Under the pieces are notes generated by a model. That model had not been told where the DNA came from and searched no databases. It was given only the letters and a program-made list of their open reading frames with translations. The translations under genes were made by a program, and so were the position numbers. This document shows, one piece after another, positions 10,981-23,830 of a stretch of DNA of 64,000 bases. Source of the DNA: Gnetum montanum (lineage: Eukaryota > Streptophyta > Gnetopsida > Gnetales > Gnetaceae); the NCBI GenBank assembly GCA_015680685.1, contig MNCI01001065.1, forward strand, positions 1,453,275 through 1,517,274, in the 5' to 3' direction. The first letter of the stretch is position 1; every line of letters begins with the position of its first letter.

Positions 10981-11966
10981 GTAAGTCGCTACGCTACCCT
11001 CGTTTTCATTATGTGATGTATCATGTTAGATTGCCATTGTTGTTACTATTTTGGCCATCATGGTTGTCATTGCTACAACTATTGTTATTTCTTTTTTTGT
11101 CATTCTTGGCATTTCATTGTTCTTGTTGCCACTCTGGTTGCAGTGGCCGTACGGTTGCTATGCTACAGCTGTGCATGGCACCGCCCCAGCTACCATTGTT
11201 AAGAATGGTCACTGCGCTATCGCAGGGGTTTGGGTGGTTTTGGGTGGTGTAGCCCATGCTCAGCATAGCATACTATCCTTAGGAGGGATTTTTTGTTTGC
11301 AAAATTTTCTTGGTAGTGTAGCACATGCTTGGCATAGCGTAGCACAAGTAAAGGGGGAGTTTATTGTGTCTGTGTTTCGACTGGATGTGTTTCATGTGGT
11401 GGGGAAAGGTTGGGACAATGGGAATGCTATGAGTTCTTTTTTGTAGGTTGCATTGTTCTAGTCATTGGCACTGTTAGATTGTTACATTTTAGTTCTTGTT
11501 ATGCTACATTTTTATATTGATGGGCCCATTAGGCTGTTACACTAGCAATCTGTCATACTGCTATGCTGTCAAAGGCCCACTATGCTGCCACGTTGTTAGA
11601 GTGTTTTTCTCACTACATTGGCATGCCTAATACATGTTGTGCTTATTGTACTTGTCATTTTGCTATGTTGCATGAAGTGCAGTCATTTCACTATGTTGTG
11701 TTATGTAACTGTCACCTTTATGCAGAGTGTAACTAATACACTACACTATAGAAGGTACACTTGCTATGCTAGGCTCTGTAGGGCATAGTTGCTATGCTAT
11801 GCTATGCCTCACACTTTGCTACGCTCCACGCAATGTTTGATTCTATTTTACTAGGGACTTATTGCTTCACACCTAAGGGAAAAAATTGTACAGCAAGAGT
11901 TCCACTATGCTACTTGGTACTTGTCACTTGATTGTTACACTAACGCTTTCTTGTTGTATTGCACAG
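10981..11966 (+). other. Intron 1 of the E1 antisense gene, rich in LTR-type motif
   Basis: Between the GTAAGT donor and the GCACAG acceptor lies about 1 kb that repeats GCTATGCTA-type words (for example 11785-11825, TGCTATGCTATGCTATGCC). These are the words that form the inverted-repeat clusters in the E1 LTR. Confidence 0.55.
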
Positions 11967-12043
11967 GGTCATGCTAAAATCCATCTTGATTGTCCTTAAG
12001 TTGGTAGGAGTCCTATGTTGCCTTAGTAAACCCGTGGCCAACG

Positions 12044-12067
12044 CCCCCCCCCCCCCCCCCCCCCCCC
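12044..12067 (+). repeat. Homopolymer of 24 C within exon 2
   Basis: An unbroken run of C inside the FCP1-like exon. Its length may vary or be misread, and it affects the frame. E2 and E3 have no such run. Confidence 0.9.
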
Positions 12068-15000
12068 ATGCATGGGTAGGGCATCAGGCGATTTGGTTTC
12101 GGGAGGGTGCATGGGACTTCCTAGAGTTCCTCCTTCACCATTTTAGTGTGATTGTGTGGTCACACCTATTAGCCGAGACAGCTGCTGTACTTATAGAAAC
12201 ATTGTTGCCTGGGGCAAACCGAGGCATTCTAAAGTTCATGGATGATGGGTCGATCGAGGGCGAAGGGGTAGAAGGCTCAAACCAGTGCCCAAGGGACTTG
12301 AGGCATTTAAGTTGAAACTAGGACATGTTTGAATTCAAATGCTACCATCTATACAACATGTTGTACATTGCCTGTCACATGGGCACCTACTTTCAGAATC
12401 CACCTAGAACCATTTATTGTGTCGGCGGGTGAGTCCTATGTAGATGTTTTAATCATGTTGTATGGTATGCCTAGTGCTATTCAAAATTCTTACCATATTT
12501 TTGCTTGTTGCTAAGTTTTATATTGACAAGGGTGTTCTTCACAGTAACATGGATACATTGGCGTTGGCCCAAATAGCTCTTCAAGAGTTCTCTTCTACCG
12601 GGAACATGCGTGCTGGTGTTATAGAATAACTTGGGCTTGATTTCAAAACCTATCCAACCAAGTACTCCAAGTTCTATGGGAAATGTAAAGAAGTTGGCTG
12701 GTTAGATAGCGAATGGGCATCTCGTCGACCACTTACCCTAGAAGATGCCCTAATGGGGATTCCACTATTTCCTACATCGTGTAAACCTAGTATGTTAAAT
12801 CATGCCTTTATTTTTATTTTCTCAAGTGATGATTTGCCTTTTCTTTTGCTAATTTTTTTATTGCTAACCATTGTAGTAGCAAGTGAATCCAAAGAGGTTA
12901 CAATGATTACCTCTAGGCATGATGAGACCAACCTCTTCTTCAAATACGGGGAGGTGGAGAAGACTCAGCGTTGGCTTTGCAATGAGGCCCCAGCCATCCT
13001 AGTTCACAACATTCAGGAGGTTGGGCTCATGGATTTATTTTTGGTAGTAAATCCAAGTTTCCTAGCTATAGAAATGCTTTTCCTAACTAATTCCTTCTCC
13101 AGAAAGGCTAATTTCTTCACACACAGGTTCATAATGTGCAGGTGGTGTTTGAAATTAGTGACAAACTATTTGTGGATCTTTTCATTATCCCTTTTGATGG
13201 TCTCCTTATAGAAGAAAAATCTAGCAAAGATGCAAACCATCAAGGGGATATCGAGGAATGGCTAGGGACAAGCAAGGACTGAAAGGGGATTTACATCCAC
13301 AAGGTCAAGCTAGCGGTGGCCCAAATGGTTTACCCTATCTTCCGTGCCCATGCTTTTCCTAAGCTACTCTCCTAAGGGAAAATCCTTGGAGTAGAGTAGG
13401 CTTGGATAATAAGGGAGGTCATGGAGGAAGGGACCCATTACAACTGGTCCAAGTACCTTTCTAAAGGCTTGCATGCTCAAATGGTCAAGCTTCGTGAAAA
13501 GCTTGGTTCCCATTTCAATGTGCATTAAACCTTCTTTGTAGCTTGCCTGCGATGGTTAACAGAATTCCTAGTGGTCTATGAAAATGGCACCTGGGTACAG
13601 TAGGATTGTAACCAGATATCAAAGCCATGGATTTTCCAAGGTTTCCACACCACCCAATCCCAAGATCCTCCAAAAGCTATCGGGAAATCACTTTCGATAA
13701 TGACAAGGGATCGGGTGGCACGACCCTTTCATGCTTGGGAAAGTGTTGGAGAGGCACCTCCTATTAACACTGGCAATGTGTTAAGGGGAAAACACCTTAT
13801 TGCTGAAACTATGAAGACTAGGCTTCAGCATAAAAAGTCTCGCCTTGCAAAAGAACCTCCCCATACAAATGAAGAGAGAGGGAAAAAGCTACGAATCAAA
13901 GTTCGTAGAGTGAAACCCCCAGTTGGTAGGTTTTCTTGACTGTCTAATTAGCATAGAACCTACTACGCTATGCTACATTGTGTAGCATAGCATAGCGTAG
14001 TGCCTATTTTATGTTAGAGTATCCTATTTACTTTGATCATTTTTATCAAAAGAGAAAGAAGAAGAGGTTTTGGCCCCTGAAGCAGGGGTGCCCATTGAAG
14101 AAGAGGAAGATTCTTTAGCCCCTGAAACAGGTGTGCCTATTGAAGAGGAAGAAGATGAGGCCCTAGCCCCAGAACAAGAGGCCCCTACCATGGAGGAAGA
14201 GGTCCCAACTATTGATGACCCTTTTCTGAAGTTTGCCTCAATGCTTGAGGGGCACATGTTTGTTGAGGATGTCGCCACACTTTTGGATCAGCTAGAAGGA
14301 GAAGGGATGTAATTCGATGCTAGTGAGTTTGATCGCTGGCTTGACAATGTGTCGATGGGTAATCCCCCTGCTATCACTCCTGAGGATTTGCTAGGTAGGA
14401 GCTTTGCACTGCCGTTTGTCATTTTTTCATCAGCTTTATTGTTGTCCTCTCCATCATGGCTAATATGTTTTATTGTGTAGAAGACACCATTGTTAATTCA
14501 CTTGATCCTTCTTCCTCAATCTGTCTCCAACCCTGGACCGAGACCCCCAATAAATTCACTTTTATGGAGGGGGTGGTCGATGACATGATCGATTGCCTAA
14601 GGTAGATTGATCCTGAGATAGGTATGTTGCAGTTACTACATTAGGCTCTCTTAGTTATTTCATTTTTGCAACTTCATTGTGACTAACGCTCTCCCATGCA
14701 TGATTGATAGCCTCTTTTCTCAAGTGGGATCCTAGGCAAGCCATTGAGGTTGATGCAGTGCCTAAACTTCCTCCAGAGGTAGCCGAGGTGCCTCATCACA
14801 TCTATGAGGAAATGAGTAAATGTTCATTGTATTTGGCATGCTCCTTATGTGAGTGTAGGAGTGTGAATGAGGACCTCTGGAAGAGGGTGCAGAAACTCAA
14901 GAAAGAGAAGGCCAATCAAGTCGTTGAGTTGGAGGAACTTCAATCCAGGAATGAATTTCTGTTGGCCCGTGACACTCATGATGGCAGTTGGCATATGACC

Positions 15001-15909
15001 ACTGTTGACTATGCAAGATATTGGATAGTCATACGGAGTAAAAATGAGACCACTCATGAGATTATTGAACAACGCATGCAGATGGACCTTCTGGCTTAAA
15101 AGAACCAAGACTAGAAGGATTATAGCATTAAGGTGTATAAATGGGGATAGGCACAAAAGAACCATAAGAATATGTATAAAATAGAATGTGCCACCTATCG
15201 TAAATAATATTGGGATGCTTCTATTGAGTTGCATACCCATAAGCTATTCCTTGATGTCATTGGCGCTTCTAGGACCTATGAGAAGTTCATGCAATAGGTG
15301 ACGGTCAGTGAATCTCCTGAAAGGGAAATGACCCTACCTGCTGGGGAGACCACCACTACCACCTTTTCCCCAAGACTGCCTAGATGGATAGTTGTGGAAA
15401 AAGGGAAAGTTGTGGTAAGCATTAATCTGGGAAATGAATATTGGACCAACTTCACTGAGGAGGAGATCCTATGATGTCTTGTAGCTAGCATGGATAGGAT
15501 TCCCTCCAAAATGGATGCAGGGCCATCTCAAGTTAGTCACTATTTATTGAGTCATAGTTTATTTTATTAGAGCCTTTGTTGTAGTTTTGATTCATTATTT
15601 TATTTTCTGCCTTATGTAGGATCCAAATGGAGATGTAGGACCTAGTGAAACAGGAAATAGTGATGGTAACAAAGACTTAAAATGTGGTAGTGCAAGATTT
15701 TTATTTTTTGTTTTTGAATTTAATTTTTTTATAAACATTATTGACTAACATTGAATGAAGAATATAATGTGAAACAATTTATTTATCTTTGGTTAATGTG
15801 TTATATATATTTTTGTCTTTTTGGACCCCTTAAGAGCCTCTCATTTTAGTTTTAGGCCATTTTGGGTCATTGCTTAGTGATGATTTTTTATTTTGTTTAT
15901 CTATTTTTT

Positions 15910-16090
15910 TTAGGGTAGTAAAGTTGCCAGTTTTAGGCCTTAGTGGGCCACAATGATAGTTTAAGGCCATTTCAGGCCATTTCTAGTTTTAGGCCATTTT
16001 GGGCTATGGTAGTTTTAGGTCGTTTCGGGCCATTGCAATAGTTTAAGGCCATTTCGAGCCACGGTGCTAGTTTAAGGCCATCCCGGGCCG
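15910..16090. repeat. E1 tandem array between antisense gene and protease
   Basis: Five to six units of about 28-35 bp with the core TAGTTTTAGGCCATTTCGGGCCAT. E2 (26875-27150) and E3 (54545-54800) have related arrays at the same module border. Confidence 0.8.
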
Positions 16091-16386
16091 TGGCGGTAGA
16101 TAATCAATGTAAGTAACAACCATGATGTAAATGGTGGACATAATGTAAATAGTACACATGGTGGGAATGCGAACAGTTAACATGATGCAAATAATTAAAA
16201 TAATGTAAACAGTTATCGTAATGTCAAAAATGGGCATAATCCAAACAATGAACGTATTGCTAAAAATGAACATATGCAAATGATGAACGTGGTGTTAAAA
16301 TTAAGACGGAAAGAGAAAAAATGTTAAAGCCAAGCCTTTATGAAATTGAATTAGAGGTAATCTCTAATTACATAGTTATTTTCTAA

Positions 16387-17330
16387 CCCATCATGGGCTA
16401 GGAGAAGCATATGGTCAAGAGGCTTTGCTATAGTATTCTTCTATGTCACTGTCTACTGTCTGAAAAGGCAACTCGGATCACGTGGTTTATTTACCTAAGT
16501 CAACATTTCTGGTTGACTCATCGGTTACACAAGGGGAATCAGTAGGAAGGGACACTTCATTCTCAAAGATCATTATCTTTGCACCCTACTCCATGTCAAT
16601 GTTGTTTATGGCTTAGGTAGCCGCTTCGTCACCGTAGATCACCACCTCCCCACCTACGTAGGGTAGGTGGATTTCTTGATGTATTGGTGAAGAGACAGCC
16701 CTTAATTGGGCTAACTATGACCTCTCCAATATTAGAGTGAACCCAGGCATCTCTTCTACCACAATGAAGATAGCGCTAGTGGGGAACTAGTCCGCTGCCA
16801 CAAAGTTAGTGTGGATAGTTCCCTTTACCACTACACATGCCCCATTGAACGATTTCAGGCAAGAAGTTTTTTTGGGCTTGATTTGATCGATCAAGCCCAA
16901 TTTTTCCACTATGGGAAATGTAATGACATTGGAGGTGGCCCCGTCATAAATGTGTACACTTCGGATCTTGTACTAGCTAACCTAAATTATGATGAACATG
17001 GGTGTTGTTTTCACCTGAGCCTTTTCAGGGCCATCCTTAATAGACCTATCGTGAAATGTCAACTAAGCTAGCCATAGTTCTTCTACTGTAGAGGGAAGCA
17101 TGATAGCACAGATTTCTTTCTCTTTGGCTAGTATGTTTTCGTCAACTAGGATGGATACAAACATGCGAACCATGGCCTTGCGGTGCACCGTGGAAGTCAT
17201 TATCAGGTCATATAGGCTTAAAGTTGTGTTTTTCTACTTCAGGGCCTGTTTGACTTATGTAATGGTGTTGAGAAGATCCTGCCTACCATCTTGTTTTTTG
17301 CTACCCCTTTCCTCCTCTATTTTTCCTAGA
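16387..17330 (-). pseudogene. E1 aspartic protease (decayed)
   Basis: Minus-strand translation gives the segments KNTTLSLYDL, IYDGATSNVITFPIVEKLGL, CLKSFNGACVVVKGT, FPTSAIFIVVEEMPGFTLIL and AVSSPIHQEIHLPYVGGEVV. They align piece by piece with the intact E3 protease (DDGAAMNVVPYPIVEQL and so on). The active-site Asp-Gly pair is present in the YDGA motif. Several stops break the frame. The enzyme would cleave the Gag-Pol polyprotein in the particle. It follows gag and precedes the antisense gene. Confidence 0.75.
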
Positions 17331-20094
17331 AGATGAATCTCCCAAGGGGGAGTGGTTTCCAATTGAGCATTGGGCTTTCTTGGGTGGGAAGGTGAGAATT
17401 TCGTCTATGTAGTGTTACCAGTTGCTAATGATGAAGGGGCCATGGGCATTAAGGACAAGTGGGTAGGCTTGGGGGGATCGAATGTGGTGCATTCCCTAGC
17501 CATCTTGTCTGCTAAATGCTCCTCATGTTTTTTTGAACGAGGAGGCTATGGTGTAGTTTTTGTTGCCTGGCTTTGGGTAGAGGAGCTTGGGTGTTTTGGA
17601 ACCTTAATGACAAATGGTGCCTATTTCATTGGTATGGGTGGCAGTGCCACTTTAATCATGAAAGGTGCAGGGGTGGATGTCTGATGAGAAACTTTAAGGA
17701 TAAATGGTTGCCATGATGTTGTTTTTGTTGGTGTTTCTACGTTACTAGGGGGCACATGCACCATGAACAGTTGTTGTGGTGGTTTTGGGTTACTATCAAT
17801 GCCAATAACATTGATTGTGTACCCCACATTTTTAGCATTTAAGAGGTCTTTATAAACATGCATTGATTGATTCTCAAGGTGAATGGGACTACTTTTGTCC
17901 AGGACTAGCTTGCCTTGATCAATCATGCATTGAATATCGTCTTTCAATGCTAAACAGTAGTCCGTATCATGACCACACAATTGGTGATTTCTAAGAACTT
18001 CACAGTATCGTTGATGACATTTGATTGTATCCTCCAACATCTATTTCTATTGTATACACTTGGCTCCCAATAATTGCTTCAAAAGTTTTGAAGGCTTAAT
18101 GGGTAAGCAGGTATACTTGGAGTGATCCTTGCATTCAAAGTTGGGCCTTGGCTAAGTTGGCACTGTAGGTGTTGATGTTGAGGGCTAACTGGTGTTGCTT
18201 GGGCTAGGTGTGGCATTGGGTGTGTGGCCACCTTTTTGTTGTTGTTGTTTTCAGGCTTGCCTTCCTTGGCGACGGTAGCCACTGTTGTTGCTACAGCCTT
18301 TCCATTTTCTTTGTCTTTCTTTATGTGTACATTTTTATATGTCACATAGGCTGGGTTCTTGCTAGCTTCAGCCACGTCTTAAATGCTCTTGGTCTAAGAA
18401 AAGCCTTGGCTAAGGGAGCATAGGGCTAGATAATAGAGCTTAGACATAATAACATTGTTTATCGCACCCTTAAAAATGGCCTACAAGTGGGCCTCGGCAA
18501 TGGGTTTGCATATCTAATTCAAGGTTGTGCTCCACTGCTGTATGAATCTCTGCACAGATTCTAGCAAGTCTTACTTGACACTCATGAGCTGATCCAGTGT
18601 GACCTCTAATTTTAGATTGTACTTGAAGTGGATTAAGAACTGACTTAGTAGCTCTTCTAGGGTGGATATAGAGGCACGCGGGAATGCACGGTACCAATCC
18701 ATAGCTTTTCCTGTTAAAGACATGGCAAAGACATGGATGATGGTGTGTGGCCATGGTTGCAGTAGTAGAGACCCAAGCCTGAAGGTCACCAAATATGCAT
18801 TTGGATCACCCTCCCTATTGTATTTTGTAAATTGGGTGAGTGTCATCCTAGGGGGTAGTGTGAGCATGGGGACAGCTAGACTGATAAGGTCTTCATGGTA
18901 GAAGTTCATCACTTGGACGATTTTAGAATCAGTGGCCTTAAGGCATTTGATTTCCTCAGTGAGGGTTTGCCTAAGTTGGAAATCTTGATCCAGACCCAAG
19001 GACGTTGTAAATGATTATGGAACTATAAGGGTAGCCATCATTGGTTTCGTTGTAAGGGCAATAGCCTGTCCCATAGTGGGCATCGTTGGAGTGGCTCCAG
19101 CAAGTGGTGCTGCCTGGGCAGTCCACCACCTAGTGGGTGGTCTTATTGGGGTGACGGATGTTGGTAAGGCTATGTGGTTGGCTACTTACTCAGTTGGCGG
19201 GGTGGCCCATAGTCCTATCTTTGGTTGAACCACCTATGGTACTTGATACACTTGGTGGTGGACGTAATGCGACATTTGAGATGGTTACGCGGTAGGGAGA
19301 GAAGTGGCTAGCATCCACCATGTAGTTAAGAGTGGGTCTACTACTAGTGGTGGGATGGGTGTAGATGAGGGACCAAGAGCAAAACTGATGTGTGGTTGTG
19401 ACATAGGCACAATATGCACGTATGGTAGCGTAGTTGTGACTGACATTGGGTATGATGCCGAAATAGATTGGGAAGGAAGCATGACTAGGAAGGAGGTTGA
19501 AGGATCCACTTGCTGGTACCTTGAAGGTGCAGGATGGCTGCCCATGGCTAACAAAGGTATGGGCTATGGTGGGGTTGTGGCAACCACGAAGGGGGTAGAA
19601 GAGAAAAGTAGGTTTGACTAAAAGACAACGGTACAAGGGATAGCTATGGCGTAGGTTTGGCCACCACCTTCAAAGTGGGAGTCCAAGTCTTCCTACCCAT
19701 CCTAGAATGCTTCATCGTAATGGGACACTGTGTCCCATTCCCGAGACCTACTCACTCACATCAGTTGGTTTAACACCCATTGATATGCTTCAGTTAATGG
19801 GATGGTGACGTCAAGAGTAGGGATAAACTCCCTCCCATTCTAGTGGAGGAACTCAAAGTTACATTTATCCTCAAGTTCCTAGCAATTCAAGGGTAGATTC
19901 TCTTGGACCTTTGCATAGAGGAAATCATATTGCTCTGAGTCTTGTGCTAAGCACTTGGGTGATAGATGTCATAGCCTAAGTGAATTCCATGGTGCCAACA
20001 CTAGGCTAGGCAGTCGCTCAGGACCTATCATGTTTTACATAGAGTAGGGCACCTCTAGGTTTGAGGTGGGAATGGCAGTGATCCCGGGAATCAT
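17331..20094 (-). pseudogene. E1 gag (decayed)
   Basis: Gag forms the virus-like particle. A start codon at 20094 (MIPGITAIP) is in frame with the later pieces at 19554-19285, 18999-18571 and 18375-18079; the piece at 18040-17621 has shifted by one. The N-terminal part matches E3 (NGREFIPTLD against GGREFIPSPYD). The capsid-like core is at 18999-18571: VTFRLGSLLLQPWPHTIIHV, GKAMDWYRAFP and FKYNLKLEVTLDQL. The C-terminal knuckle-like part at about 17900-18000 reads YCEVLRNHQLCGHDTDYC, then a proline-rich tail. Several stops interrupt it. Confidence 0.82.
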
Positions 20095-20450
20095 TTTCTT
20101 ATTGTAAAAGGAAAACTGTAGAGAAGAGAGAGGCTAAAACTGGGTACACTAGGGACTGTCAGAAGCTAGCTTCCTTCACTGTTATGCTTGTTATGCTAAA
20201 TAGGACTGTTACGCTAAGAGGTTTGCTATGCCACACAAGATGCAGGTGGTGTCGAGTTGTGAACAGAGTGAACGTAGTATAGTAAACGGTTGGAGGCTTT
20301 CATCTTGCCAGGTCCCAAAGGAACTATCGTTGTGACCAGTCTGCACCACCCAATGTGCAGACAACCACAAGGGTGTCACATCTATGCTAGTAGGTAATGG
20401 GGTACAGATAGCATGCAGGATTACCCGTGATTTGCAAAAAGGGCACAAAG
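20095..20450 (-). other. E1 5' leader
   Basis: About 350 bp between the primer-binding site and gag. It contains several GTTATGCT/GCTATGCC words similar to those of the LTR clusters. No gene seen. Confidence 0.5.
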
Positions 20451-20468
20451 GCCCTCCTTCTAGTGCCA
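20451..20468 (-). other. E1 primer-binding site
   Basis: On the minus strand TGGCACTAGAAGGAGGGC starts six bases inside the 5' LTR end. It differs by one base from the site in E2 and E3 (TGGCGCTAGAAGGAGGGC). The tRNA used cannot be named with certainty. Confidence 0.75.
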
Positions 20469-20473
20469 AAAAC

Positions 20474-22442
20474 TGTAGCAACCGAAAACGTCGGTGGCTA
20501 GAACACTGAGAGGTCACCGGGCATACAGCCTAACCCTAGATCTGTGTGAGCGTCGTGCTGGGTAAATGGAAGCAGGGTGCCCTAAATGGTCTGGTTGATC
20601 AGATAGTAACTTAATTGGTGTACAATAACCTTTCGTAAATTCTTATCTTAAGTGTGTTAGGTGTAACTTAAGCAATGAGAAACAAACATAAACTGATAGA
20701 AAATGATGCAAAATATGATAACAGCAAAACAAAATGAAATAGGATTGGGTGAGAAACTGCACCACCCCAAGATTGGGGGATCTGATTTTGATTTGGCTAA
20801 AGAAGATGTACAACTGATGCGTAGTGTGGACAGGCATAGCTTAAAATGAAGTGGTATGGTCACAACTCCTTGAACTACTATCAATAGCTTACTAACAAGA
20901 ATCTACTGCTTGCCAGTCTCTTTGACAAAGCTAATCACCAGAAAGCCAAAATGTCGAAATACCAACCTAAAGCCAACCATGCTCTCCAAAAGTCAACCCT
21001 TTGAACATTGTTCACCAAGGTATTTATAGAGTAAGGAGTAGGAGAGAAACGTGGTTTGGATGCCACGTGTTCTGGGTCCCACAGAATGCAAACGTGACTA
21101 TGCCATGTTGTTGTGTAATGGTGGATGTAAAACCTACTACACTGTGATCATACCACTTAAATTGCATGTGCTAGAATCCAAGAAAATGCCATGTTTGCTA
21201 CAGTTAATGCTAACAATGAATGCCAAGTGGAGCCTATGCTCCAAGACTATGTCTTCCCTACTCTTGTGAGTAGGGTCAAGCATAGGGACAACTTTGGGGA
21301 TAGTTAGGGGATGCAAAACAAAGAAAACTTACTAAAGTTTTCCCCTAAAGAGATGCCAGGATGAGGGTAACCATTGCCAAAAATTTCTGGAGCTAACCAA
21401 AGATGTCTTCGGACTTCCACACAAGTGTTACGTTATCTATGCTGCCCAATGTATTGGCATAGCATAAACACCCACACACTGCATTGTGCTACACTATGTA
21501 GTGTAATGTAGCATAGTCACTAGTCTGAAAAGAAGTCCTGCCTGAAAGCCAAGAATACCTATCTGAGGTCTAGCTAGGCAAACAACTGCAACCTTGTCTT
21601 TCATGCTAAAAGGTCCTAGGACCTACGGGGTTCACCATTGGGATGCTTTTGTGCTTTCTATCCTTGCTATGTTGTGCTATGTTGTGTAGCATAGCATAGC
21701 ATAGTAGCTAGTGTGACATGCATCCTTGCTTAATTTACAATGCTTTATCAAGAAATTTTTCTTGGAACCTAGGGATGAAGTGGGATAGCTGCTCTCGAAG
21801 ATCTGAATGTGGCCAAGTGTAGTCCCCTTACTAGAGACCACTTGGCAAGGGACCTTTGTGCATTCTGTCCTTACTACACTGTGTTATGCATCATAGTGTA
21901 GCATAGCGTAGCACCTAGGTTGGCCTAAATTCTAACTTGCTTTGCAATCATTTTATCATAGAATGTTGGTCATGTCCTAGCATGTTAGCAGAGCAAACTT
22001 GTTTGACGGTTGAGGCACAGGCAAATATACTTACTCCATTAGAGGCATTTTAGTAGGAGTATATTCAAAGTGTATCTCTACTATGTTGTGCTATGCTGCA
22101 TTGCGTAGCATAGCGTAGCACTCAAGTTGAGATGATTTCTAACAAAATTCATCACATTTTCTACATCGTGTTTCTCACGCATCAAATATGAAGTTGGACT
22201 AGATATCTCAGGGGACTAAGTCATTGTCAACTGCATCTTTGGTGCCTATTCAGTCTCCTTAAGGCCTACTACACTATGTAGCATAGCGTAGCATAGCAAG
22301 TCTTGCAGTTAGAAAACTTGCCAAACTGTTTCACTCATCCTAAACACCTTTGGCAACTCCTAGCATGGTCCCTATGTAGATCGTTAGCCGGGTTGGGTGT
22401 CAAGCTAGGCAAGCTAGAGGGTGTAGCAAGCCTATTACCTCA
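20474..22442 (-). repeat. E1 5' LTR, part a (split by E2)
   Basis: It begins TGTAGCAACCGAAAACGTCGG and aligns with 2494 onward. It stops at 22442, where E2 is inserted, and continues at 40101-40358. TATA box on the minus strand at 21021-21028. Five inverted-repeat clusters are at the same spacing as in the 3' LTR. Confidence 0.9.
21021..21028 (-). promoter_or_regulatory. E1 5' LTR TATA box
   Basis: TATAAATA on the minus strand, in line with 3041-3048 of the 3' LTR. This would drive the genomic RNA of E1. E2 now separates the distal U3 part (40101-40358) from it. Confidence 0.6.
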
Positions 22443-22574
22443 TGAAACACCACAAAATTTCGAGCTTGGTACTTATCTAGCAAGAAACAGGTCCTTGAGA
22501 CTCATGAACAACCACGGCTACATTTGGTGTCGCACATTGCAACTTTGGGAATCAAAATGCTTAATTGGAACTAA

Positions 22575-22945
22575 GTATGCAGTACCAGCATATGCGCCCA
22601 GCGTATACGCCCGACATCAACAGCGTATACGCCCAGCATAGACATCCAACTTACACGCCCGACGTACACTTCACATGTACACTCGGCGGGTACAGCAAAT
22701 GTTTACGCCTGACATGGAGTCTCCAAAGACAGAATGAAGACAGCACCGAAGAGCAAGAATTGAAACAAGTCAGCAACCATCAGCGTATACGCCCGGCGTA
22801 TATGTCCAGCCATTGTCGGCGTATACACTGAGCATTTACACCAAGCGTCCACAGCATCTACGCCCAGCATATCCAGCGTATACGCCCAGAGTCTACGCAC
22901 ACCTGATACAGTGTATACGCTCAGTGTATACGCTCAGCAGATGTA
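22575..22945. repeat. GCGTATACGC palindrome array in E2 5' LTR
   Basis: More than a dozen exact or near copies of the self-complementary word GCGTATACGC, usually as CAGCGTATACGCCC, at irregular spacing. The 3' LTR has the same array at 39070-39435. Confidence 0.85.
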
Positions 22946-23032
22946 ATATGTTGTACACTTGTAAATTTTATGCCCTTTTGCGCCCGGTCAACATCCACGT
23001 GTCACGCAACCCGAGTCTAGTGTAACAACCGG

Positions 23033-23040
23033 TATAAAAA
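23033..23040 (+). promoter_or_regulatory. E2 5' LTR TATA box
   Basis: TATAAAAA in the context CCGGTATAAAAACCCC. The matching box in the 3' LTR is at 39529-39536 and in E3 at 43821-43828 and 60195-60201 on the minus strand. Confidence 0.65.
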
Positions 23041-23592
23041 CCCCACTTTTTCATTTGCACAGGACGGTTGGCAAAAATCCCAGAGCATACCAGAGAACAA
23101 TTACGCTGCGTACTAGAGCTAAAAATCCCTTTACACTGGGCATACAGTCTCTACGCTGCGCATACAGTCTGAACCAGCCGAGTCATCCCTACATCCACCG
23201 AGGCTTTTCGTCCGCCTTGTGTTCCATCACAACTGCGTTAGACCGGTGCATTGTACTTTCCTACTATAATATCATTGTTTACAGTTTACGCTAATTTCTT
23301 ACATGTGTTCTGTTTACACTGGTTTACATTTACGTCATGTTCACATCTGTTATGCTATTTATGCTCTCGTTTACACCTGTTACACTGTTTACACATAACC
23401 CAACGTATAGCACTTCAGCATACGTTCAGGGAAATCCTTGTCTGATCTGCGTGTGGACCACCCAAGGTACTCTACCTTCGTGCATTCCAGCTCGCCCTCA
23501 GGCGAAGGTAGGGTCTTCTATGTGCATCTTGCGATCCCATGGTCTTTATTTCCTTCCAGCTGGAGACCGATGATTTCAGGTGGTACAGAAAT

Positions 23593-23610
23593 TGGCGCTA
23601 GAAGGAGGGC
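23593..23610 (+). other. E2 primer-binding site
   Basis: TGGCGCTAGAAGGAGGGC starts five bases after the LTR end TACA. E3 carries the identical 18-mer at 59599-59616 on the minus strand. Confidence 0.85.
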
Positions 23611-23830
23611 ATCCTAAAACCCTTACTCGCAAACTTCCCAGCATTTATGCTATTGAGCGTATACGCCGCCAACCACATGCCGCTTCCTGCTGAAACCCTC
23701 CCAGCATCTACGCAGCCCAGTTGGGAAACTCAGCCTGCAAATTGTCCAGCATCTACGCTGTTCAGTGTTTACACCGTCCCTGTTAAAACTTAACCAGAAA
23801 ACCATACGCTCCATTCTCTACATTGTCTTG

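Larger units (their letters stand above)
10916..15748 (+). pseudogene. E1 antisense accessory gene, eight exons, FCP1-like N-terminus
   Basis: The gene reads against E1, between protease and RT. By eye I place exons at 10916-10980, 11967-12428, 12531-12789, 12877-13925, 14053-14394, 14481-14621, 14711-15513 and 15620-15748. Most have GT-AG borders (for example CTCG|GTAAGT after exon 1). Exon 2 carries WFREGAWDFLEFLL, FSVIVWSHLL and, after one or two stops, YFQNPPRTIY; these match the FCP1-like part of the E2 and E3 proteins, without the catalytic aspartates. Exon 4 holds YGEVEKTQRWL, like E2 GEVTKAQKWL. Exon 5 has three acidic repeats (LAPE...EEEE). Exon 7 has a coiled-coil-like stretch (VQKLKKEKANQVVELEEL). 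Stops, a frame slip at exon 3 and a lost donor after exon 7 make this copy a pseudogene. The structure is kept though the protein has diverged widely. Function unknown. Confidence 0.72.
22443..23587 (+). repeat. E2 5' LTR
   Basis: It runs from TGAAACACCACAAAATTTCG to GGTGGTACA and aligns throughout with 38926-40100. The first half is crowded with GCGTATACGC-like words (22575-22945). A TATA box follows at 23033-23040. Confidence 0.92.

Noticed and set aside
11013-11446. Hydrophobic frames resembling a membrane protein
   Set aside because: They lie in intron 1 of the E1 antisense gene; the T-rich intron gives Leu/Phe/Val-rich chance frames.
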